NCBI RefSeq assembly: GCF_949628215.1
Contig: NC_134280.1
Span: 53,656,621 to 53,720,620 of the forward strand
DNA length: 64,000 nt
Direction: 5' to 3'
DNA from: Phalacrocorax aristotelis
Lineage: Eukaryota; Chordata; Aves; Suliformes; Phalacrocoracidae
The translations under genes and the position numbers were made by a program. The stretch's first letter is position 1. Each line of letters begins with the position of its first letter. Shown in pieces: positions 14,301 to 25,877 of this stretch. The notes beneath the pieces were generated by a model. The model did not search any database. It was not told the origin of the DNA and was given only the letters and a program-made list of their open reading frames with translations.

Positions 14301-16436
14301 GCAGCTGGAGGTAGAGAATGTCTGTGTGGGACAAAAGTATCAAAAAGAGCTTTGATACTGGGCTGTTCAATTACAAAAAGCAAAACTGTTACAATCTTGT
14401 CTGAACCAGCGAGGCTAACCAAAAGCTTGCTGTGAAATGCTTATGGATATTTTCCCTTCATTTTGCAGGTATTTTCATAAAGCCACAGTGAAAAAAATAT
14501 CATCTTAAATGAAAGCCACTTCCATGCAATTTCCCAGACATTAATTTGTTTGGTTTTGTTTTTAATGCTTGTCATTCATGTGAACAGCCAGGGAGGAAGT
14601 GAGCTGACATATTTTGTGATATACATTACCAAGGTCTTTGTTTAAACTTGAGTTTAATTGTAGGCTGTTTTACTAACAAATTCTATGCAGCTCTTAGATT
14701 TGAAGAAAACAATCTTCAAAAAATAAAAACTATTGTAACATGATTTTGACTGGTAGCTAAAAAGTGAGAATGGAGAAAACAAGAATTCTTATTTTTGACA
14801 TAAATTCACTCTTGTTGAAGTCAAATTGCTATGCTTTCTTAGGAATTATTTTGCTATGGCACCAAAGAGGAACAACGTGTTTAGTCCCATCTCATGCTAT
14901 CTTTCTAGTGACATCTCTGAGGGAATAACATCAGGTAATTTTACACTTCAGGATTGGTTGCCTAGAGTAAATTGGTTACTTCAAACTTATTTTTGCTATT
15001 TCTAATATAACTTTGATTTTTCAAAGCTATTTAAATATAGGTTGTAGGTTGCATTCAGCAAAGCCTTGAACTTCCAAAAATAATCATGTGAACAGGCACA
15101 TTGAGATTAAAGGATCACTGCATGCTAGGTGTCAGAATCCAGTAGGAATATAAATTTCTTCTTTAAAACCTAAAGCACTAACCTGTGCTTTGAGCTGCCT
15201 TTATAAGTCCTTTTTTTAAGGTGTCCCGTAGCCAAGGCTTCATCTGGAAATTTTCCTCTTCCCCTTCTAAGGAGACAACCAAATTGGGAGCAGGTAGCTT
15301 CCATTTGTTGCGCATAACTTCAAATATAGTTCCAGGATGAATGGTACTCAGGACCTTAATAAACTTCAACAAACAACAAAAAAACACTGAATAACAATGG
15401 GACGGTAGGATACAGTAGAGATATTATTGATGGTGAATACAGAGGGAAATTTATCATCAACTAGGTTATTTAAGAAAAATTTATTTGAGCAAGACCTGAC
15501 ACAACTAAAAACTAGGATGAATTTACCAGACTTCTGTATAATTGCCATCTCACTAGTTGGGTCAGTTCCTTGGCTTAATTCTGTGTTGTAGACTGACATA
15601 TTGCTCTCTCCTTTAATGCTGCTATTCCTCTTGAACTGCCATCAGTTCCATGGCAGTCTAGCAAAGCCAACAAATTTCTTAGGCGTTTCTTGTTTCTGCA
15701 CTAGCTGAAATATTTGCCTGATTTCAGGTCTGTTTTTCAAGGATATGTTACATGAATCCATTCCTTCTTCCTGTTCTGTATATATTTTGGCTTTGTGCTT
15801 AAGACTTTAGGGTGAAACAAAATCTTATGATTTCTGATCCTAGGAATTCCTTCTCCTCTAGAACTAATGTATGACTAATGAGGAGGTGGGTCTGTCCATA
15901 TACATCCATCTCTGCGTATTAGCAGAACAGAGAGAGAGAACTTCAAGGCGAGTCTTGAAACGGCTCAAAAGTATGCTTAAAATGTTGACATTCATAGTGA
16001 TTACTTTTTGGCAGAAAGAGGTTAGAATGGGGAAATGATGCAAAATGGGGGAAGCTAGGCACATGATTTTTTTTTTTAAGGAAAAATAGATCAACTACTT
16101 GTAGCCTGTCAGTGCAAGCCAAGTGATTGATTTCTGTATATTAATAGGCCTTATTTTAAATCACATTCATGTTCAGGAAGGTATGGTCCCTACTTTAATG
16201 AAAATGTGGTGTCTCACACCGTGGCACACTGACTCTCACAGTCTCTACATTTAATGTTAAGAAGTAACAGCTGAACAACAGCAATAGTGTTCAAGGGTTA
16301 AAACTCCTCAGTGCTGTACCTTTCCACGTTTCTTCCCAGAAGCTGTGAAGTCTATTTCTCCTATGCAGTATGGTAGTTCTCTTATGAAAGCTTCTTCTCT
16401 GTCGCTGCTGCAGAGCTTGGTATCCATTTCCTCCAT
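2015..16436 (-). CDS. TRPM5: TRPM5, 5' part of the coding region (9 exons, residues 1-492), partial at the left edge
   Basis: Transient receptor potential melastatin 5 is a plasma-membrane channel opened by intracellular Ca2+ that passes monovalent cations; in taste, tuft and other chemosensory cells it converts GPCR/PLC/IP3 calcium release into depolarisation. Nine exons joined 16436-16320, 15363-15183, 13638-13472, 10109-9929, 7433-7369, 5529-5338, 4030-3928, 3080-2962, 2365-2015 give 1476 nt, exactly 492 codons, no internal stop, all introns GT-AG with matching phases. The product follows human TRPM5 exon by exon: the SLOG (LSDAT-type) nucleotide-binding-like fold and melastatin homology regions, with landmarks [57 protein letters not shown] and [14 protein letters not shown]. 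The six-helix membrane domain, pore, TRP helix and coiled coil are expected left of position 1. It is TRPM5 rather than TRPM4 because the match is close throughout and KCNQ1 is the divergent neighbour. The gene looks intact as far as it goes. Confidence 0.96.
2962..3080 (-). CDS. TRPM5: TRPM5 coding exon 8 (residues 336-375, intracellular calcium-site region)
   Basis: 119 nt between TTGCCAG and GTACCAGG. It encodes [20 protein letters not shown] then [17 protein letters not shown], nearly identical to human. From memory of TRPM5 structural work, a cysteine and acidic residues in this segment help form the cytosolic Ca2+ site between MHR1/2 and MHR3; the likely equivalents here are Cys337, Glu346, Asp349 and Glu350. 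Glu346 replaces the aspartate seen in human. Phase 1 in, phase 0 out. Confidence 0.96.
3928..4030 (-). CDS. TRPM5: TRPM5 coding exon 7 (residues 302-336)
   Basis: 103 nt between CCAATAG and G|GTAAGAAC. It encodes [20 protein letters not shown] and [10 protein letters not shown], close to the human ITSHQHLLTVYDFEQ segment. Phase 0 in, phase 1 out. Confidence 0.95.
4145..4300 (+). repeat. Possible MIR/CORE-SINE-like relic
   Basis: Segments such as AAGCTGAGG, then TCACCTAGCAGGATAGCAGG and AACAGAACTTGGATATCCTG resemble the tail of the amniote MIR-type repeat (AAACTGAGGC...GGTCACACAGC...GGATTTGAACCC). Highly diverged, in TRPM5 intron 6. Confidence 0.3.
5338..5529 (-). CDS. TRPM5: TRPM5 coding exon 6 (residues 238-301)
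   Basis: 192 nt, phase 0 at both ends, between AACTACAG and GTGAGCTC. It encodes [34 protein letters not shown] and ends ILQWTAT. The GSGGxAD glycine loop is the SLOG/MHR2 signature; a proline stands where human has valine just before it. A second AG two bases further on makes the acceptor slightly ambiguous; the upstream AG, giving Arg-Ile, is chosen because it keeps phase and matches human. Confidence 0.95.
6460..6690 (+). mobile_element. Old, degraded CR1-like relic (3' part of ORF2)
   Basis: The plus strand around 6580-6640 translates to [17 protein letters not shown], recognisably the CR1 ORF2 C-terminal pattern [19 protein letters not shown] seen in the younger copies of this window, followed by stops. 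The characteristic 3' end cannot be seen. Old insertion, orientation opposite to TRPM5. Confidence 0.5.
7369..7433 (-). CDS. TRPM5: TRPM5 coding exon 5 (residues 216-237)
   Basis: A 65-nt mini-exon between TTTCACAG and GTAAGAAA. It encodes [20 protein letters not shown] plus E; the human counterpart reads the same except for two residues near the end. Phase 1 in, phase 0 out. Too short to stand out as an open frame, but splice signals, phase and sequence all agree. Confidence 0.94.
7600..7765 (+). repeat. Possible MIR/CORE-SINE-like relic
   Basis: The order of elements (a GATAGGGTCCTAGTCTAAGA block, then TCAGGATGAAGGCACC, then GCTGCAAAATATGGATATTG) resembles the tRNA-derived to core part of amniote MIR-like SINEs. 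Old and diverged, in TRPM5 intron 5. Confidence 0.35.
8856..8892. repeat. 16-bp stem, 5-nt loop hairpin in TRPM5 intron 4
   Basis: The left arm 8856-8871 and right arm 8877-8892 are reverse complements at 15 of 16 positions, separated by TTTTT. In the TRPM5 sense transcript the one mismatch becomes a G-U pair, so all 16 pairs can form. The stem is AT-rich (TTATTAAAGTG). Too short for a typical microRNA precursor. Confidence 0.8.
9452..9471. repeat. 8-bp inverted repeat with 4-nt loop
   Basis: CAGGATAA, loop GATT, TTATCCTG. Perfect but short; it may be chance. It lies in TRPM5 intron 4, 560 bases from the stronger hairpin. Confidence 0.6.
9929..10109 (-). CDS. TRPM5: TRPM5 coding exon 4 (residues 156-216)
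   Basis: 181 nt between CTTTCTAG and G|GTAAGTAG. It encodes [18 protein letters not shown] followed by a variable DEPDG loop and [18 protein letters not shown]. The SLDxNxSHFILV and [14 protein letters not shown] blocks identify MHR2 of TRPM5. Phase 0 in, phase 1 out. Confidence 0.95.
13472..13638 (-). CDS. TRPM5: TRPM5 coding exon 3 (residues 100-155)
   Basis: 167 nt between TTTCAG and GTATTTTT. It encodes [12 protein letters not shown], then [20 protein letters not shown] and ends EILDNTK. The GAWILTSxLRVG block is one of the most conserved TRPM segments (MHR1/2). Starts in phase 1 and ends in phase 0, as its neighbours require. Confidence 0.95.
15183..15363 (-). CDS. TRPM5: TRPM5 coding exon 2 (residues 40-100)
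   Basis: 181 nt, phase 0 in, phase 1 out. The acceptor is a T-rich tract ending TTGAAG, and the donor is G|GTTAGT. It encodes [14 protein letters not shown]... then [19 protein letters not shown] and ends [10 protein letters not shown], the start of the TRPM-type SLOG fold (MHR1). [12 protein letters not shown] is the family signature and is nearly identical to human TRPM5. Confidence 0.95.
16320..16436 (-). CDS. TRPM5: TRPM5 coding exon 1 (residues 1-39, start codon)
   Basis: The ATG at 16436-16434 opens a 39-codon stretch ending ASGKKRGK before a donor GTACAG. Human TRPM5 also has 39 residues up to the same GKKRGK, which fixes the start; the rest of this N-terminal tail is poorly conserved. 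The exon may continue upstream as 5' UTR to an acceptor-like TTTTCCAG whose last base is 16471, so the transcribed exon is probably 16320-16470. The reading frame stays open from 16470 to the ATG, so a longer N-terminus from an upstream exon cannot be excluded. Ends in phase 0. Confidence 0.9.
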
Positions 16437-16689
16437 TGAATTTTCAAGGTGATCGCCAGTGGACAGAAGACTGGAAAATGAGAAGCTATTTAAACTGGAG
16501 AGGCCACAAAATCCATTAATTTACATCTAGCTGAGTTTTTAGTCAAATACTTTACTCTTTTACTATTATGCTTATAAGGTTCAGGTAAATTGGAGATGTT
16601 TGTACCGAATGTTGGACATTATATACAGGAGGAGGCAGATTTCACACCAAAGCTATGTAACTTAATTTATAAAAAGACATAAAGGAGGA

Positions 16690-16800
16690 AGGCTCTCTCA
16701 ACTCCTGTTCAGCAGATGGAAAGCTGAGTTGCAAGGTGCAAGATCCTGCAATCTGTCCAAAGTCACGTGGTGTGTCTCAGAGCCCAAAGGTGACCCTAAT
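16690..16800 (+). repeat. Possible MIR/CORE-SINE-like relic
   Basis: CAGATGGAAAGCTGAG, then ATCTGTCCAAAGTCACGTGG and TGTCTCAGAGCCCAAAG follow the order of the MIR-type pattern (CAGATGGGGAAACTGAGG...CTTGCCCAAGGTCACACAG...GCAGAGC). Diverged. Confidence 0.35.
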
Positions 16801-17871
16801 CCTACAAGACAGAAAGAGAAGCCTCAGCCACAAACTATTGGAAGCAAGAGTAGAGCTGTGTCAGTGAGTGAGTCACGGTTTCTTGATGTCGTTATGCATC
16901 ATGCTACTACGACTTATAACAACCAACATGAACACTAAATAACTAACTGATGACATTGAATTAATCAGAAGATATATTTAGGAGAGGCTTACTCTCTGTT
17001 TGCTGTAGGAATAGGCTAATTTATTCATAAGCCAAAGTATTTAAGACCAGGCTGTACTTGACAAGAACATACAGTTCAAAAAGGCAGGTGTTTTTCTCTA
17101 TACGTGGCTACAGGAATGATGGTGAGTAATCCATCCTAGAGCAAAGGTCATATAACAAGAGTTGTTTTTCTGCATTACACGAGTTACTGAAAAGGTCTGC
17201 TTGCTTTTCCTATGTTCCAGTTTGACTGAACTGATATAATTATGATTTGAAAGAAAACAGATTTCAACTTGTATGCCTTTTGTTTTTTTTCCAAAACAAA
17301 AGCAATGAAGTAGCTCTCTCCCCTCTGCCTTCATCTGCATATTCAAGAATGTATTCAGTCCTCTTAAAAAATCCTTGTGATAGTAAGCCATAATAGTAAT
17401 TAAGCCTACATTAATCTTTATTTCCTAGTCCAAGAGATTTGCTGTGGACTTAAAAGTGGGTCATGTGGGTCTATTAGGATGCTCCAGTAGAGGGAGCAAG
17501 CCCTCCAGCTGTTCCCTTGGGCTGGGAAGTTTCTTGGGAGTCTGTATCCTGGCTGCTTCACCACTGCTGCCTCTGTATTTTCTTCTTATGTTTTCTATGA
17601 AAACGTTTGGAATTGCCTCTGAAAAGTGGTTATAGACCCTCTCATGATTTGTTTCCCCTACAGCTATTATACCTCTCTATCCTCCCCCCAAACTTCTGTC
17701 GGAGATCACTGCTTTAAAGATGCTCATTCTTCTCCCTGCCTGCATGCTAGTCACTTCTGGAGAAAATTAAATGTTTATTCTGAACACTAGGATATCAGAC
17801 TAGTCTGGCTAAGTCCTACCTAAAAGAATTTATTTTGGATTATCAATAATGGCAGTCACAGCACAACCCAC

Positions 17872-17918
17872 CTTTTTTGTTTGAGTCCGCTTTTCCACTG
17901 GAGATGCAGCTCTATCTC
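17872..17918 (-). other. Candidate upstream (5' or alternative) exon of TRPM5
   Basis: On the minus strand a 47-nt segment is bounded by a pyrimidine-rich acceptor TATGCTTTTAG and a good donor AAAAAG|GTGGGT. It is open in the frame ending with two spare bases, exactly the phase needed to join the acceptor at 16471, and would continue in frame to the TRPM5 ATG. Translation is EIELHLQWKSGLKQK, unlike any family I know. It could be 5' UTR or coincidence. Confidence 0.3.
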
Positions 17919-19610
17919 CTAAAAGCATAGAAGACAGTAGTCTGGGAAAAGAAGTAGTTAATATGGAGTCATAATAACCCATTTTGACTATTATAAAGTA
18001 CCGAAATCACTTCCTGGAACTTGCTGACAGAAAAAAGGATTTGATTAGAGAAAAGTATTCAGGATTGAATCTCCAGAGTACATTTAGTCACCATTCATCA
18101 CTGTCCTAGACAGAACACATTTATTTATGTCTACACACAAGCAATGAACTTGGAATAGATACCAATTTATGAAGTAATCTGATGGTTAATATGGCCTCAT
18201 AGATAGGTCCCAAGTGGTTACTTTTAAGTCTAGTTCTAGATCCTAGCTTGCAAAATTTGATCATGTGGTTACTTGTGCCTTGTCTTTTGGAATAAAGACA
18301 CTGAGCTGCTGAGATTTATAAGGAATATTCTTGTAGTTAGATAATTAATTTCTTCCAGAAATAGCATGTTATTTGATTTGCAGTTTAGAAATTCTGGTTT
18401 TCAATGGTAGTGAACAAGAGTGAAGGAGACAAAAATAGGTAAGATGTAGAAATAGAAGCTTTGTTCACAAGCTTTTCTAAGACTGAAAAGTGAAAAAGGC
18501 AACTGTTAACTGGCACTGCACAGGGCACTACTTTTTTCCTTTTTTTTTTTTAATCAGGCAGTCTCTGAACCATGACATTAGAGACTGAGAGCTTATTTTG
18601 GGGAAGTATTACTTTCATCTTCCCTCTTCTTATACCACTTCTTCAGCATCCCTGCAGGCCACTGTCTTGATGGGATAGAGAGCTAAATGGAATTTGTTAG
18701 GTACAGCTGTTCTTGTGTTGATATTCCAAGCCAGAAAGCCTTCCAGCATCAAGAGCAGAAAAGTGGTACTGACAGGATGGCAAAACAAGTCCAGAAATTA
18801 TGCAGGATTCTGAATGGTATCCATGCAGGAATATAGTATAACTTTATATGGACCTAAGAATCTACACTGGATGAGATCCTGGACAATTATGGAGTGATAT
18901 TTCCTAAGTTTCTGCATGCAGCTTTCAGGAGCTTTTACAGACAAAGACCATCATCAATGCCAAGAGTAGCTTGCCTTTTTTATTTTTTGGGTAGGGGGTG
19001 GGTGGTGTTTTTAGTGAGATTTGACACTTGGACAGTTTTTCTTCCTTTATCTTCTACATGTTGTTTAACTTCCAAGGAATAAATACTGTGCCTTCTAGTA
19101 TGATTGCAGTAATGTACAGGTGCAAATGTTTGACAGTGCAGTGTTCTGCCCAACAGCGCTAACAGAGCAAGGAAATGTTGCTTTGGTATTTAAAGGGGAG
19201 GGGAAGAAGATTTAAACGGCTGCTCTGCATTTCCACAATACAAGTGGAACAACACAAAACCTTCCTTATATTATGAATGTTGCAAAATCACCAGGAAAAA
19301 CCCTGCTGCATAAGATTTGCAGGTGTGGTTCTTAAGCACAAAGGCTGACCCCATTAAATGTTTCCTTATCTTCCTCTATAGCCGTCTTGGCTACTGCAGT
19401 GTAACCCCTCACTGTTATGGGCAGGATCCCAGAACACTGCATGGGTCTGTTCAAGAACTGCACATTGCCTTACCACCACTTGGCACTGCAGTGGAGCTTC
19501 ACTACATACTGCTCAGTCAGCGCATAGGCTGCATTATGCCCCTAGTATTTGAATATATATTCAGAAGAGGATATAGTCAGCTGTCACTTTCTCCTGAATT
19601 GTTAAGACTT

Positions 19611-20210
19611 CACAGAATCACAGAATTGTAGAGGTTGGAAGGGACCTCTGGAGATCATCTTGTCCAACCCCCCTGCTTGAGCAGGGATACCCAGAGCAGG
19701 GGGCACAGGAACGCCTCCAGGTGGGTTTTGAATGTCTCCGGGGAAGGTGACTCCACAGCCTCCCTGGGCAGCCTGTGCCACTGCTCTGGCACCCTCACAG
19801 GAAAGAAGTTTTTCTTCATATTGAGGCGGAACTTCCTGTGTTCCAACTTGTGCCCATTGCCCCTTGTCCTGTCGTTGGGAACTATTGAAAAGAGCCTGGT
19901 CCCATCGTCCTGACACCCACCCTTTAGATATTTGTAGGTATTTGTGAAATCCCCCCTCAGTCTTCTCTTGTCCAGGCTAAACAAACCCAAGTGTCTCAGC
20001 CTCTCCTCATAAGGGAGATGCTCCAGCCCCCTGATCATCTTGGTAGCTCTCTGCTGGATTTGCTCAAGCAGTTCCTGTCCTTCTTAAACTGGGGGGCCCA
20101 GAACTGGACACAGTACCTCAAATGTGGTCTCACTAGGGCAGAGTAGAGGGGGAGGATAACCTCTCTCGATCTGCTGGCCACACTCCTTTTAATGCAGCCC
20201 ATGATGTTTT
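19611..20210 (-). mobile_element. CR1 LINE 3' fragment, about 600 bp
   Basis: Begins CACAGAATCACAGAATTGTA (complement of the octamer-repeat 3' end) and runs into the C-terminal part of ORF2. The minus strand of 19655-20038 reads [20 protein letters not shown]... through [16 protein letters not shown] to [15 protein letters not shown]. It breaks off at its 5' end near 20210. It is the same subfamily as the copy at 48615-49191, distinct from the 1467/53422 pair. Confidence 0.92.
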
Positions 20211-21639
20211 TAAGAACATCTCATCTTAAAAGGCATGTGGACATCTCACCCAATATCCCCTAACAAGCAAAGTAAGCATGTATTAACAAACTATATAATA
20301 TAATTACAGGTTTTTTGGAGTGCCTTTCTCCTGGGTTTAATTCAGTCTCGTTCTGCTTAGTTCCAGCTTTCATGTAAGTCTCTCGTGGTTTCAGGGGCTA
20401 TTGCTTTGAGATTTCAGGCTGTGCCAGATTGCAAGTGTGTCAGGTCACAGTAATTGGGTCAAATCTTTATGGTCAAAGTCATGACATTCCACTGCAGTCA
20501 GCTTAACTATGGCCAGCTTGCATCACCATAACATCACAGAGTATTGTTTAATTGCAAGGGTCTGGAATAAGTCCATGCCTTAGGAAAGAATAGGCAGATA
20601 GACAGAAAGAGGAGTATGGTCTAAACGCTTTTTGGATGAGAAGAAAGTTAGGAAGGAAAGCAAAGAAGAAGTAAAGGCTATAAACACAGCTGGATGAAAA
20701 GCCAGTGGGGAATGACCAGTACTTCATAATTTTTGGCCCTTTCCATATACTAATTGCTGTTAAACTTTCTAGAAAATTCCAACTTTTTGTTATCCTAATA
20801 TTTAAAGTATTTTCCCCTCCATTATCTGTGAGAATGTCATTGTATTAAATTTGATTAAAACCTTACTTAAAGGCAAGCAATCAGAAATACTTCAGGGGTG
20901 GGTGGGGAAAAAAAGCCGGAAGAATCTTGCCTGCCCCAATCTGTGCATTCACGTTTTAAATTTTGTGTACATATGTATATATTGAGCAATCTTACTTTAG
21001 TTCTGGTTCAGACTTAAGTACAGATATTTCTATCTAGGCTGCTGCTACATATCTAAGTTTGTAGGTCAAATTCTGTCCTAGATGTTCCCATCAACTATAA
21101 ATACAAACATCTATGGAAAGAATGTACCTCTAATGATTACCAGATTTGAAATATAACCTAGAAAACTATTTCTAACTAGCAAAGCAAGTTAAGACAATTA
21201 TGAGGAAAAGACAATTGCCAGTTCCACCTACATCTGGAAATGTGAGTCAATGTCATTTACATCAGGGATGGCCTGATTAAATCATTCCAGGTGTCAGCCA
21301 CTGTCATGAATCATTATTTCTTTAACCTTGCAAGCGGGAGCTGTTAGAATTGTACCATTGTTCAACCAGTGCTTCTGACACTGGGGTTTGCAGGTCCTAA
21401 TGCTGTTTAGTCCTTCATTTTGGATGGTCCTGATTTCTTATTTGGGCATTCTAGATTTCTGGGATGTAGGAAATTGGCAGGCAGGTATAACTTCAGGGGG
21501 ACAGTTGTGATGGCTGTAGGGAAACTCTACAAGGGGGATCCCTGCAAAGACTCTTTCTTGAAGGCTTTATCCAGAAAAAAAAAGATTAAATCTGAACCAC
21601 AGAGAAATATTTTGACACCTATGTACAGCGCTTGCTGGA

Positions 21640-21750
21640 CTATTCTCCCTCCTCCTGTCCCTGCTCACCTCTCCTCACCCCTCCTCTGCCATGCCTTCTC
21701 TCCCCAGCCTCTTTTTCCCCTACAACTTCTCTTGCCATTTCCCCCAGTGT
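21640..21750 (+). repeat. Pyrimidine-rich (C/T) tract
   Basis: About 110 bases dominated by C and T, with repeated CTCCTC and CCCCTC units. The apparent proline/serine-rich open frames over it are products of this base composition. Confidence 0.7.
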
Positions 21751-24700
21751 TCCACAGGCTCTTTCCAGCTATTGTCGCTGCCACTTAGCCCACTGTGAAA
21801 GTGCAGCTCTTCTTCCTTGTGTGATAACAGATGACAGATAGTTCACCTCCAGATGGGTGACAAGAATGTGGGTCCTTTTCATTCTTCATTTAGATTTTAT
21901 ACAGGGTTATTCTGTGTCCATGGAAGGAACAGAGGTAAAATTTGAGCCTTTCAAACATATCTTATGTATATGGGCCCAGGCAAGGGATGGCTTGACCTCA
22001 GTTGTTGTCTTCAAGGGTAATGGTTCGATTAAGAGAGTAGGTGTATGGTAGTCATTAGCACTCAGGACTTAGCAGTAGTAAGAATTCTCCTTCATACCAG
22101 TATGCTCATCAGAAGGCTGGGACACACCCTAACTTTTAATCACTATCAGGTTCTTCCACCCACTCAAGGAGTAAATTTGAACATGTCCGTGAAATGATCA
22201 AGTATAGTAATACAGTAGGCCCAGTAATGTTGATGTTCAATCAGTCACAAAGCCCCCCTTAGCTTCAGTGGCAGATGGAGCAAATCCATTGGTTTATAGA
22301 CTTTAAAGGAAGCTTTCATGTGGAGCGTAAGAAAACTACACCAATTACTGTGCCCTTACTGGTTCAGGGTGAGCTAGCAATCCTAACGAAAAGCGAGCCT
22401 TAACTATTGGTCAGAAAAAGAGAGGGCTCACAGTAATGATGCAAGGAGAAAACTGCAACAGAGGCAAATACAATGAACTTTGCTTGAGAAGGAACAATCA
22501 GCTTCCAACACACAACAGGATGCCATTGGCCAAATTGCAGTCCTGTTGGAAAGGATCTAGGGGTTACTGGCAGGGCAAACGTAAGTGAGCAATGCTGTGC
22601 TGTTCTTGCAAGAGCGAAATGCTGTATAGGACAGTGTAAACAGGATAGCCTGTGTGAAGTCACCCAGCTGTTTGTCAGAACAGCTTTAGCTGCAATATTC
22701 TGTTTGGGATTGGGTGCCAGGTTTCAAGGGAATTACCGACAAGCTGGAGAAGGTTTGAGCAGGAGCAACAACAAGAACAGACAAAGACCTTGCACTAAAA
22801 GAGAAGGAAAACTTGAGCAAATTAAGAAATGTAAAGCAGAGAAGACTTCAGGAGGGGAAAAGGAGAATGTAAGAGCCTACCAGTGCAAAAGGGTGGCAGG
22901 AAAGTAGAGTTCTTTGTATTTATGGCTAGGACAGCAAGTAATGGGCTCAAGGGAAGCATGGTAACAAGGCTGCCCAGGAATACAAATAGTAACCACACTC
23001 AGGGAAAATACTTCCTTGGAAAGAATGAAACCCTTATACCACTGGTTAGGGGGCAAGTAAAGCAACCAGGCCACAGTCCTCAACTGTGATGGAGTCTCTA
23101 TATTGTGACCAAAAGAACTTGACCTTAACATGCATGACAGTACAACCCTAAGAGCTGGATGTGCATCTGCAGCTCTGATCCTCAAGATACACATATACTT
23201 ATGTAACTTTACTAATGGAAATGCTGCTACTGGCTTCAGTGCAAGTACTCACTCAAGGAAAATTGCATCAGTGACTTTACTTGGGCTGGTGCCAGCAACA
23301 GTGTAATGGAATTATTTGCTTCCAATAGTAGCCATGTTTTCATTCCTTCTTTGAATTAAAACATAATAAATATGAAGAGCAAAGCAGATGCAGGAGATCA
23401 GAATAAAGAAAACCAGAGAAGTGAAGGGCAGAGCAAAGACTGCAAAATTAATATTCAATTTCAGTATGTGCTCCAAAGATTAATTGGATGGATTTTATCT
23501 GGTGTGTACGTTTAAGTGTGAAGAAAGAAAACCAGTATTTTAATCAAGGGTAAATGCAATGGAGAAGGGGAGGTATGAGAAGGCTTTAACTAGAATCTAG
23601 GAAGGGAAAAATGTCTAAACCTGCCATGGGTGTATAAATATATGATGCGAGGGAAAAAGAAGTATTGCTAGGGAAAACAAATGTGTATGTATCTGTGTGA
23701 CAGACTGATGTATATATATGTGCAGTTACACACATCATCTTGCTTATATTTATGTTGCAGCTTTGGAGAATGTTTGTCAGGAATTAGCACACTCAAATTC
23801 TGGTAACGATGCATGAAACGTTTCTGCACCACAGCCTAATGACAAAGCAGAATCGCCTGCCATGATTGCCAAGGAATTGCTAAACAAAGCATAAAGACCT
23901 AGGGATGGTGAAATACACCAGCAGAAATCATGGCCAGCTGTCTTGCACAGGGCTTTGTCACGCCTGTAGCAAATAAATCTTTGAGAATTGCACAAATAGA
24001 AAATGGGAACAAAAGAAATGTGGCTGTCATGACAAGTGCAACTTGGTAGCACACTAGACTTCTCTCACATTCAGACAGAAGGGCTAAGAAAAGTCAATAA
24101 CAGCCAAAGATGAGAGCTGGAGGGATAACAAGTACACAGCAAATAACCTATGGGAAGGTTTCTTCATACTTTGCCTAGGACAGAGAGAGAAAGGCTAGTT
24201 GAGGTTGACAGCGACCTTGGGAATGTGCTCACTAACTGGAGATGTTATGAGTTTGCAGACACAGGGCCAGACAGGGGCAAACATTAATAGAGGAACTTGA
24301 AACAAAGTCATGCAAAGAAGTGAAGCTAGAAATGGCCTAGTAAAATATAAGTTTGGGTTAGGTTTCCAGATATATTTATGTAAATTGGCCCACCAGGAGC
24401 TTTCAAAAACATCAGTTGTCAGTTTCCTTTCTACAACAGCAGTTGTTATAGAATGTTATTTCACGTAATTCCTCTTTACTGTATCTGTGCATTGTCAATA
24501 ATCAGGACAAAAGGTCAGAGGAGGTAAAAATTATTTTAAAAACCCCATCAACAACGGCAAGCTATAAAAAGATGCATGGGAAGAGAGCCTTGTTACTGAA
24601 CCAGTGTAGGCTTTGTTTTAACATTTCTGGGGTATGCCTCTGGATCCTGATCCTTCCTGAAATTGCCCAGACACAAGGATGCCAGGCAAATCAAGTATTT

Positions 24701-25877
24701 GCAGGAGTCTGCCCATTAGTTTGTAGGAGAGTGGATTGTGCTTTGGTTTGGATAGGGTTAGCACCAAGCCTTTAACAAATGAATGTGCAAAATGCTAATG
24801 CAAATATAGGTACTTGGGTTTTTTTTTGTTTCTGTCTTCATCTGCTTAACACAATAAAGAGCACCAGAGGCAATTTGAATGATGTACTTTCAGTGAGTTT
24901 GCAGAAATTTGCCTAAAGATGTCCGCCAGTGAATTTCATAGAAGTGGATTTATTCTGGGGAGAAAACCTGAAAGGGTGGAGAGGTGATAAAAGGGAAATG
25001 TAGACATCAGGGAAGTAAACAATGGAAGAAGCAGACAGAACAGATGAGAGAAAACACACAACAACACTGCTTGGTTAAAATAAAGGAATTGGCTGTGCTT
25101 ATATGAGGGGTGGGGGAGGCTGACACTAGCTTCAAATACTCCTGGACCTTCACTGCTCTGTTCCCACAGCATGGCATGCCACTTTGAAGCTGTGCCAACA
25201 CAACTCTTTGTGTGGCCTCACAGTGAATCAGACTAAGTTCACTTAAAAAGAAGTGGACTCATTTTGCCAGGTCATTCAAAATCAGTTCACTAATGTGGTA
25301 TAGAGTATGACACACACATTCCTGAAAATAATGTATTGCAAAACCACAGCCATAGTTCATGCTGAAGGAAAATACAAGAACATGGGAATAGTTCCAATTC
25401 AAAACAAGTGCTTCAGGAAGGGCAACGTTCAGAGAAGGTAGACAAAACCATACCTGAAAATTTTAGTTGAAGCTGGATCATATGCGGACACTGGCAACTG
25501 AGTACTATTAAAAGCAAAGAATACAATGAATACTACTGAAAGCAGAAGTATTAGAAAATAAAAAGGACCACCACTTGGGAACTGGAAATGCTTGAAACAG
25601 TCTAGTGTGGTTTTGCTCAGATCAGCTAGTTTTTTCATTAATATATCATACTTGTAGAATCTGCAAAAATTCACAAATGTTTCTCTTGATGCCAAATGCT
25701 GACTTCACAAAGTTAGCCCCTAGCATTAAGCTAAGTACCAATCTTTACAAGTTCCACTGTACAAGCTATGCTAAAATAATCTTTACCTCTTTTCAAGTTT
25801 GTCATGTGTATAGGGTTTTTTCTTCCAATTTCATGCCTGTAGCCATGCATTTCTTTACAGAAAAGAGCAATTTTTAC

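Larger units (their letters stand above)
10110..16319 (-). other. TRPM5: TRPM5 introns 3 to 1 (between the exons listed)
   Basis: Introns 3 (3362 nt), 2 (1544) and 1 (956) show no repeat, RNA gene or additional exon that I can support. All are AT-rich with scattered T runs. Confidence 0.7.
16471..19610. other. 5' flank of TRPM5 / intergenic
   Basis: No gene is supported, apart from the candidate upstream TRPM5 exon at 17872-17918 and a possible MIR-like relic at 16690-16800. There is no CpG island at the TRPM5 5' end; its promoter cannot be located by eye. The rest is AT-rich and unremarkable. Confidence 0.6.
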
